Of a stretch of DNA of 64,000 nt, positions 56,000-64,000 are shown one piece after another. The position numbers were made by a program, and so were the translations under genes. The notes under the pieces are model-generated. The model was not told the origin of the DNA, ran no database searches, and saw nothing but the letters and a program-made list of their open reading frames with translations. Position 1 is the first letter of the stretch. The number at the start of each line of letters is the position of its first letter. Location: contig CM075939.1 in assembly GCA_038030265.1 (NCBI GenBank), positions 29,369,253 through 29,433,252 of the forward strand, read 5' to 3'. Origin of the DNA: Corythucha ciliata (lineage: Eukaryota > Arthropoda > Insecta > Hemiptera > Tingidae).

Positions 56000-57120
56000 A
56001 TACTTTAATGGTAAGAAACTCGACAGCGGGTGTAAATATTAGAATATGCAGTCCAGTTGACTTTGATTAGGATCCCCATGTGCTCTCTCTGGGTGGGACC
56101 CGGGAAATGAGATGCTTCCTCCGTCGTCCTATGGCAAGCGCCACTCCCTATTCCCCTCCTTAGTTGCCATGCTCACACGAACCAAAAGGGGGGGGGGGTT
56201 CGTCCCTATATAAACGGGGCGCCTACGCCTAGCCCGGAGAGGATCAATTCGCTACCACGCAAGCTAGCGAGCAGTTCTTGGGTCTGCCACCCCGCAAGTT
56301 GGCGTGAGTGTTTTTGGGTCTGTCACCCCGCAAGTTGACGTGAGCGTTTTTGGGTCTGCCATCCCGCAAGTTGGCGTGAGTATTTTGGCTCTGCTACCCC
56401 GCAAGTTAGCGCGTTCGCTTCAGTGTACTTTTGTGCCGTTCTGTTTTACTGTTCGCTAGTGAGAGTGCGTGAAATTCATTTAATTCACCAAGTTCGTATA
56501 CACCGTCTGTTTTTATTCACCACTGTTTGCACCGTCGTCGCTGTAATCACCATCGTCTTGTTGTTCATCGACTCGTCTACACCAACCTGTTTTGTTCACC
56601 ACCCTGTTTTACCCCCAACGTCTTATTCATCGAGCTCGTCTACACGCACCTGTTCTGTTCACCACCTGTTTCGCCGTCGCCATTATCCTCACCATCGATC
56701 TACTCACCATCTGGAAGTCATCGTCGCCATTTCGCCCACCAACCGTACGCATCCATCGTTCAAGGCTCCACATTGGAACGTTCGAGTCCCAGGTCAGTGT
56801 GGCATGGTTATACAATCCCTTTGCGTTAACCTAATCCATTGACTCATCCCAAATCCAAAACTTTTGAGATTTCCCTTCTCCGAGAGTGCGTATCGGGAAT
56901 TTTGCAATAGTAACGCGGTCCCCATGTATATATTTATCTGTAAAATGTTCACCCTTCAGCTTATTTTACTTTCGGGAATATTTTGTAGTTGATCATTTTT
57001 CGTTTAACTAGATTAGTGTATAAAATAAAATTCCTAAACATCATCTGCGTCACATTTTCTTGCCTGTCGATGATCCCATCTCTTGGACAAACCCAACAAG
57101 AGTAAGTAAAGACCCCCGAC
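56000..57120 (+). mobile_element. Candidate solo LTR with TATA promoter
   Basis: TATATAAA at 56207-56214, followed by a leader with four ~44-bp repeats (56279-56420, core cccgcaagttggcgtgagtg) and two ~70-bp repeats (56570-56690, core cgtctacacsmacctgttytgttcaccac), then an AT-rich region with aataaaa (about 57025). This order (promoter, leader, polyadenylation site within 1 kb) resembles an LTR. No second copy, primer-binding site or gag-pol is visible, so it could also be the promoter and first exon of an unknown gene. ORFs through the leader are low-complexity. Confidence 0.45.
56207..56214 (+). promoter_or_regulatory. TATA box
   Basis: TATATAAA just before a GC-rich segment (cggggcgcctacgcc). 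Transcription would be expected to start near 56240, upstream of the 44-bp leader repeats. Confidence 0.6.
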
Positions 57121-57334
57121 GACTTAGTTTTGGGTCACATAACAATAATATAAAATAAATGCGAAAAATTCGCTTTGAATCATTGCAATTTTTTGCGATC
57201 GATTCGGAAAGAGCACATTATTTCTTGTCAGGATTTACCATTTTCGATAGAAATTAACAGTTTTATGCGGCCTCGTTCAAATAGGGGATTTTTAATTTTT
57301 CAAAAAAGCCATAACCCCAATAACTTATTCACAA

Positions 57335-57492
57335 TAGGTCTGTTCCAACAAGGAGTTTGGAACCTGTTCGGAGCAGAGTTGCCGTGGGATCAGCCAATAA
57401 CATTTTAAGTTGGTTATACATTTAATGGCTGGTCCCATATGGCAACTCTGCTCCGAACATGTTCCAAACACTTTGCAGGAACAGACCTAAAG
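57335..57492. mobile_element. MITE family 'GTCTGTTCCA', copy 2 (hairpin)
   Basis: Left aggtctgttccaacaaggagtttggaac mirrors right gttccaaacactttgcaggaacagacct; the inner ggagcagagttgccgtgggatcagccaata and tggctggtcccatatggcaactctgctcc are complementary. A well-preserved member; the older one is at 12705-12875. Confidence 0.9.
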
Positions 57493-59070
57493 TCTGAGTG
57501 TATAGACGCCCCATTATTAAGAAAAACATCTTCAATGAGTCCTTTTCAAAAACAGTCATGAGCGTTTTCTTAGTTGGTTGGTGATCTTTCGGCAGACATG
57601 TCCATTTATTCGGAAAAAGAGCGATTTTTCTCTTCGTACATTTCACTACTGCGAATTCCGCTGATTTCACTTAATTAGCGACTATTTAGCAGAAATTGCT
57701 ATAAAAAAGCAAAGATAAAATGTTAATTCTTGTCGAATAATAGCTAGCTAAATAACTAAAAACGTCGTAAGTGTAATGCACTTTACCCGATAGCCAGCTG
57801 CCGGGGTGACATTTCCTGATACTTGGTAGGCGTACACAATGAATTCCCCTCGAAGGATAGCTTTGGATGAGGCTTTAATGTAAGCCCAAAAAATCTATAT
57901 GTATAAAAACCATAGCTCGAAGGGTTTTTATTTTCTGACCCTGGTATATGGGGTAATTTAGACAGCTAATAACGTCTCTACGTTATTTTAAAGTGGGTAC
58001 TATTTGGGCATTACTAGTAGACACGCACCCGGCCATGCCGAGTTCGAGGGCGTAACCCATAAGCGGCTCATACGCCAAACGTATTCGGGGAGAGAGAATG
58101 CTAATTAATTGTGGATGATGATTATGGAAATTATTCACCAGCCTCACAGTATTAGGGGCCATGGGATATCGGAGCGTACATTAATCTCGCACCAGTATTG
58201 AAGTTCATCTTCTTCCTACAGGCGGTGGGGGGGGGGCTGTGATTGTAATAGAATAGTGAAGCAAGAATCCGCCTAATTTACGGATCAACCAAATGCATTT
58301 TACGGATCAACCAAATGCATTTTACGGATCAGTCCATAAATCGCGTTTAAGTGCTCTGATTTTTGTGAAGGAAAGATAAATTTCATGCTGAGTGAGTAAC
58401 CTGCGGAATATTATTGGCGGAAATTGACTACCTACGTGATCAAAACTTATCATTCTCTCGAGATTCTTAATTATTGTACCACAAAATAACAATTTGGTAA
58501 CATGACTGAAGCAAAAATACTTAATAATTCACCTTGAGGGGCAGGAGAACCGAATTTGCCCCCCCCCCTACCAACCTTGAACGGTAAGAGAGAACGCTTA
58601 TTAAAAAATAAAAACATGCAATCTTCCGATCCTCAGCTGCTGGATCATTGATTCTTAATTTTCCATTTGTTGGAATAAACTTATACATTTTTTTCCTCAT
58701 AATATCACGATGCAAATCAATACAAATATACATAAAAAGTAAAAACAAAGAAATAATTGGTGGTACACAAATGAATGGTAAAAATAACAATAATTTAGAG
58801 ACGTAAAAAACGTGAATGTAGCAATAAGAAAAATAAAATTAAATAAAACGGACAAACTTTTATTGCACGACGAAAACTTCTATTATGCTTTCCCTTATAT
58901 TGTCAACATCTAAGGAAGTTCACAATTTTCAAATGAAGTTATTTATTAGGAGCGAGAGAAGCACAGTGAAGATAGAAATGAACAAAGCGAGGGAATCAAT
59001 TGATAGGGTCACAATATTTATTTCGATAAAATTGATAGATATCATTCTCATCCCATTTTAACTCCTCCGT
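57493..59070. other. Gene-free stretch with family A end relics
   Basis: Contains a diverged family A end (about 57765-57815, gccagctgccggggtgac), a similar motif at 58620-58650 (cttccgatcctcagctgctggatca) and a 25-bp tandem duplication (acggatcaaccaaatgcatttt, 58277-58330). No gene is recognised. Confidence 0.45.
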
Positions 59071-59808
59071 TTACACGGGTGTAACAGCGGTTGTAATTGT
59101 GTCGATGTCACCAATCGACTTCACTCGTCTGTGCCTGTGAGAGGGTCGACGTCGTACTATGGCACTTTGAGGCGACTCTGGGCGTGTCACGCCTCCTCCT
59201 CCGCATGCTCCTGGAATGCTGGCAAATGTTCCGCAGCTGCTCTCGCTGGAAGTTGGCGAAACAGTCTCCCGAACTGGCGAGGAAATCTCTCCGTAGGAAT
59301 GAGTGGGGGCCACTGATGAAATTCTGGGTGGCCCTGATTTGAGGCCCAACGCTCGGGAGAGTGATCCCTATGGGTGAACGACAAAATAATTAAGAAGGTG
59401 AATAGCTGTGGGGTTATGTCAACGTCAATGTTTCCCACCTGTGAGCTTCTCCAGGAACTGAACTGAAAATAAAAAGTTGAAAAAAACATGTTTATTGGTC
59501 AGTATGTTTATGACTCGACCGGAACACTCAAAAGTACCTTTTTCCTAACCGTGTTGTAAGTCTGCAATTCACAACGAAAGCAAGAAGAGAAAGAACCAGG
59601 ATAAATGCAACAGCAAAAAAAAAAACAAAAACAATCAACCCGACCCTTTTATTTACATACCCTAAAACTCGCCCTTCGGTCCTTCTCAGGCGAATGCTCT
59701 TCTATTGGAGGAGGCGGAAGGGCCCTCGACTGTATTCGACCAGTGGTATTTCGTCCGAGAGAACCTCCAGTTCGTCGGCCACGAAGAAACCCTCCCTCAA
59801 GTCCAGCC
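59071..59808 (-). CDS. Last three exons of an unrecognised gene
   Basis: Exons in transcript order: 59808-59661, 59462-59439 (only 24 bp) and 59367-59071, all with GT-AG borders and consistent phases. The encoded tail is Ser/Pro/Arg rich and likely disordered: RALPPPPIEEHSPEKDRRASFR, then FSSWRSSQ, then GSLSRALGLKSGPPRISS..., ending RVKSIGDIDTITTAVTPV. A micro-exon plus phase agreement make real coding likely. Upstream exons were not found and may lie beyond the window. The final residues T-P-V could act as a PDZ ligand, but that is speculative. No family recognised. Confidence 0.6.
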
Positions 59809-62624
59809 CTAAATGGTTGATTTTATTTATTTACTTTATTCAAAAAAGAGGTTAAAACGAATAAATCGACGAAAATTAGAAGATGAAGACAGAAGTTGAT
59901 CGTGTTTTGAGACCAAGAAACGAACTCTCACCCATGGAATATGACGTCAAGTCATATGCCACAAGGTTGTCGTTACTGGAAGTTATTTGATGTTTTTATG
60001 AGAGCTAACTACATTTCACAACAAATAAACACATCAAGCAACGCAATGCATCTAAACGTAGAGTGCTCCTAAGTGCCACGAAATTCTACCTGGAAACATT
60101 TAAAATGTGACTATTTCATGCTTTGATAAATAAAGACGTGCATTAGAAGTGGAAATTGAGCCAATCATGATGCCGCTATTTCACGCGAAATTATTAATTC
60201 TGTGCAGTGTTTTAACGATTATAATATTTATTAAATGAGTACCTTTCCAAGTTTAACTATTAAATGCCGCGTTATTTTCTTTTTAAGTTGTTTTGTGTTT
60301 TCTTGATGCGAAACGATATGATAGCTTTCAAAAAACAACGTCTTGTCCCACATTCAATATTTATATATTTTTCAACATTGTTTATTACATTATTGTACAT
60401 TAAATTTTCTTTATCTTCATTCTTCCAACATTCACGATAAATATTTCGCCACTTATTGGCGATCTCACAATAATTACATTAAGTTGGCCTCGTTTATTTG
60501 AATGTTTTAACGGCGCAGATTCGTAAAGGGGTGGGATGAAGCAGGATAGTTCAATACAACGGTGTACGGTCATAAAAAGGCTTGCATAAAATAAACATTT
60601 CTGGACGAACAAAAAACTTGTTTTCTTTCTTTTTTTTTAATACAAATTTCGAAAGTGATTAGCAAAACCAATCACCGCCCCTTGTTCATTGTCAGCTATG
60701 CTAACTGAAGCTTTCCGCGGAAAGGATACCGTGCCGCATTATTCATTCTCTAACAGCCAAACCACTAAATTTGTGTCGGCTCCATTGTAAGCCACAGGCT
60801 TATAATTCTGAGTGCTATAACGGAAGCTTTTGCGGAAATTATTGTGAGCCAAGGATTTTCGTTGGGGGGGGGGGGATAACAGTGACCGAACTCCGTAAAT
60901 TCTCTACGCCTGAGACACCAAAGAACGTTTATACATCAATTTATGGATATACATAGTTATAAAAATGGGTACGGGTTCCTTTGTACATGACAACTGAAGA
61001 AGTAAAAGAAGAGACTTTCACGGGTTAAAATTTGACTCATGCTAACCTCTTCTGTAGGACAGGGTCTTAACAAGGCTAGCGGCAAAAGTTAAGGAGAAGA
61101 AAAGGCACGAAGGAAGTGCAACAGAATTTGACAAGTGTGGAATACGAGGGGTGGAGGCAAAAGAGAATGAAGTCTCTTCTTTTCTTCCATTCCTCGAATA
61201 TTGTTTTTCAAAAAATCGCAGTGAAAGAAGGTCAACCTCGCTAAAAAATGGGACATTAACGTTTTGTTTTTAAAAAATTGGTTTCACAGCTTAATATTCG
61301 ATTAACTGATGACCATATTCAAGCTTCAAAATATGGACCTTACCAAAATTCCGAAAACCTACTTTTTGACTTAAAAAAAAATAAAGATTTTACGATGAAC
61401 AGGCGTTGTTTATTTAAATATTTTCGTAACAACCACTCAAATGGTCCTAGAGCTAAAAAGACAGGACTTTGACGTATCTTCTATTTAACAAAATACATTT
61501 TCATTCAGGAAGATCCGTAATTTTTGGAAAGGAATAATTTAAACGAACAAAAAAGAGCCCTTCTCTGTCAGAAAAGCTCAAAAATACCAACCAACAATAC
61601 ATATATTGAAAGGGATTTCACGTAGATGCGGTAAAAAAGTTGTTTATTGGATTTATCAAATGACTAAATCGCAATCTACCTTTGATGCTCAAAGATTGGC
61701 AAGAAGCTCGTGTCTGCAATGTATTCACACAAAACACAAAATTAGGTTTCTGAAAAATAATGAAGGAGAAGTAGCAGTGTGCAACGTAGATTGTCTTGTT
61801 CCGTTAAATACTTTTTTTTTTTCGGAATCGTGGTCAGTGAAAACGAATGTTATTCGGAAAACTCATGGTGCTAAAATAATACAGCCAGTAGAACTATTCA
61901 GCCAGGAACATGAGCTCTCCCAGTGGTTGAACCTCTGTAAACTGGCATCTTTCTTCACCATCCACAGACCACCAGTAAAACTCCCCTCGGCCAAGCGGTC
62001 CACAGTCCACACCCAGTAACGTGCTCGCCGTAGAAAGTGCGAGGGTGCGAGGTGATAATCAGGCCTCGCAAGTGGACCACTTCCATCCGTCCGCCCAGAT
62101 CACGAGTCACTCAAGACTGGAAGTCAGGTGCAGGAAGAACCGGGCCAAAGATGGGGTTCAGGCCAGGTATGGGCCGGCAACGGCCAAGGTACTGGCCACA
62201 TCTTAAGGAGATCCAAAGAGAGAGAGAGAGAGTGAGGTGCAGGACGAAGGTACAAGCCTGGTTACCCCCAAAAAGCAATGCCGGGCGTCGTCATCCCTAT
62301 TTGCCGCCCCAGTCAAGCACTTCACGTATTCGGGGATCTGGATCTTATATTATAACGCTATAACTATGGGGATTCCGGGAGCTTCCGATAACATTTCATC
62401 CCATTATAATGGACAAGTTCTTTTTCAAGGGAAGAAGGGCACTGGGGCATTTATTTCAAGCATAACACTGTTTGGCAGAGCAGATAGTTTAAGCATTAGC
62501 GAGTTATTACACAAGCGTTTGACGGTTAACGTTTACGGTTATGCGACGTCACATTAGCGTAACCGGGTGTGCCGGTGGGAAATAAGTTATTGCAATTAGA
62601 GTGGATAGGACATAGATGTAATTA

Positions 62625-62762
62625 ATGGCGTTTTCCATTTACGCAAAAGTCTGCTCTGGAGCAGTACTTTTCCACCCGTCCTCTCTGAATTAAAATATAT
62701 GTAACGGAGAAGAAGGGTGGAAATAAAATTCAGAATTTTATGCTAATGGAGAACGCTACAAC
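62625..62762. mobile_element. MITE family 'TTCCACCCGTC', copy 5
   Basis: taatggcgttttccatttacgc at the left and gctaatggagaacgcta at the right, with cttttccacccgtcctctctgaatta in the middle and gaagaagggtggaaata after an atatgta core. More diverged than 37057-37212. Confidence 0.8.
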
Positions 62763-62909
62763 TGCTTCGAAGGTATTCATGAAATACTGTCTCCATACGT
62801 GTGTGGTTAACGTTTAAACTCCAAATTTGATTTTTACGCTTATCGTAACATGAGATAACCGTAACCGCTATCCGTCAAACCGGGGCCCCTGATACAAGGA
62901 CGGGCACCT

Positions 62910-63320
62910 TTTGTTTGTCATCCATTTTTTTTGTCGAACATGATTGGTGGATTCTTGGATGGCACATATGATTTGATAGACCGGCGGGGGCGGGATTTCC
63001 ATAACAACGTTGCTATTTTAAAACTGAGCCCGTCCGTGGGGTGCGTCAAAGTGACTAAACTCTTCTACAGGTGCCGCAGGTTTCCCTCTGCCCGTCACCA
63101 GCAGTCCTTTACTCCAGATTGCTCACCCTAGAGCAGCAGAGCAAAGTTAATTTTGAAATTAAAGTTTATGAATTCTCAAAAATCACAAACCAAATAACAA
63201 TTAATAATGTACTGGGTCCAGCGCAAAGGCGGTTGGGACTGCTCGTGACGTAGGTGAAGGTACAGTAATAATGGCCGAAGATCTGAGGCACCTATAGAAA
63301 GTTTAGTCACCTGCTTGGGG
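62910..63320. repeat. Dispersed 0.5-kb repeat, copy 2
   Basis: Inverted relative to 37580-38075. Shared blocks: ctctacaggtgccgcag..cagcagtcctttactcc (63060-63125) and caattaataatgtactgggtcc...cctatagaaagtttagtcacct (63195-63312). The motif gtgactaaactyt occurs at both ends of the shared region, suggesting a terminal inverted repeat. Confidence 0.7.
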
Positions 63321-63578
63321 CGCGTTGTGAAACTCAACACTTGCTCAGCACTTGAAGCGTATCGCTGTAAAACTCCTAATAGAGCTCAGTGCTGGACAAG
63401 TGCTTAGGCATCTGATGAAGCACGTCTTCTCGGTGCTTAGGTAACAGCTTCAATCGCGCTGAAACCTTTTATTCCGCAATATAGTACAATTTTTAAAATT
63501 GTGATAAGATAGAAAGTTATGAGAAAACCCTCCGCACAAACACCTCGATAAGGTTCATCAAGCTGCTTCAGATTGTGT

Positions 63579-63986
63579 TTAAGGGGGAACTGCAGTGATG
63601 ATTCCTCGACCCCCCTACAATCATCCCTCGTCTACTACTCGGCATTCATTTTCTCGCCTTATTTCTGCACCAATCCTGGTTTTTAAGGACTCGTTTTAAT
63701 CTTCAGGAAATTCCGCATATGCAGTAGTTTTCCTTTTTTCAAATTTCATCCCATAAGTTATTTTAAAATCGCTTTAAACTTTTACCTTGTAATTTCACGT
63801 TTTTTTTTTTTTTTCGACTTATTTGAAAAAAGGAAAACTACTGCATATGCGGAATTTCCTGAAGATTAAAACGAGTACTTAAAAACCAGGATTGGTGCAG
63901 AAATAAGGCGAGAAAATGTATGCCGAGTAGTAGACGAGGGATGATTGTAGGGGGGTCGAGGAATCATCACTGCAGTTCCCCCTTAA
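63579..63986. repeat. Foldback with ~165-bp arms
   Basis: Left arm 63579-63745 (taagggggaactgcagtgatgattcctc ... gcatatgcagtagttttccttttttcaaa) is the reverse complement of 63819-63986. The loop is about 75 bp with a poly-T run. Arms differ by only a few bases, so it is recent. Confidence 0.9.
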
Positions 63987-64000
63987 GCGCTTGAAGAAAC

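Larger units (their letters stand above)
59809..64000. other. Terminal stretch: repeats and unassigned ORFs
   Basis: Includes ORF 61606-62019 (137 codons, + strand, Cys-containing, no recognised domain), a TTCCACCCGTC MITE (62625-62762), the second copy of the 0.5-kb repeat (62910-63320) and a terminal hairpin (63579-63986). An upstream part of the 59071-59808 gene could be hidden here but was not found. Confidence 0.4.

Noticed and set aside
56423..56842. 139-codon ORF rich in Ser, His and Thr
   Set aside because: All three forward frames are open over the same tandem leader repeats, so it reflects base composition.
58020..58100. tRNA-like phrase with gagttcgagggc
   Set aside because: No acceptor stem or anticodon arm could be folded; no tRNA or rRNA gene was found in the window.

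Overview
This window is nuclear DNA from an arthropod draft assembly. Spliced genes with GT-AG introns, a corazonin neuropeptide gene, a 500-N scaffold gap at 39265-39764 and dense non-autonomous transposon debris all point that way. Corazonin restricts it to arthropods or close relatives. The repeat load and mixed intron sizes would fit a crustacean or other large-genome arthropod, but I cannot name the species.

Layout. 1-3360 is a mobile-element cluster: two ~0.65-0.7 kb inverted arms around a retrotransposon integrase fragment. 6597-8031 (+) is mannose-6-phosphate isomerase (5 exons). Tail to tail with it lies the proteasomal ATPase PSMC2/Rpt1 (8169-19514, -, 8 exons, 433 codons). A 9.6 kb intron of PSMC2 contains a DDB2-like WD40 gene on the opposite strand (about 13407-14828). 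PSMC2 and SAMM50 (20070-28300, +, 9 exons) are divergent and 555 bp apart. After repeat-rich DNA come corazonin (32868-33357, -), an uninterrupted PP5-like phosphatase catalytic domain (34494-35534, +), the 3' part of a TPRG1L-like gene (40670 to about 42000, -), a nonsense-broken DDE transposase (44429-45340, -), a SWEET sugar transporter (48434-49272, +), a broken THAP zinc-finger gene (50559-51290, +), an LTR-like promoter region (about 56000-57120) and the last three exons of an unrecognised gene (59071-59808, -).

The genes do not form an operon or pathway. MPI, PSMC2, SAMM50 and DDB2 are ordinary housekeeping or repair genes; corazonin and SWEET are physiological genes. Most of the rest is MITE-like inverted repeats in at least ten families, a dispersed non-autonomous element (family A below) and weakly conserved arrays with a period near 30-38 bp that recur across the window.

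The most unusual gene-level observation is the PP5-like copy. It keeps the phosphatase catalytic motifs but has no TPR domain, and it seems to have lost the C-terminal autoinhibitory helix through a one-base frameshift. Exon borders were deduced by eye from splice signals, reading phase and family similarity. All family assignments rest on remembered protein families, not database searches.
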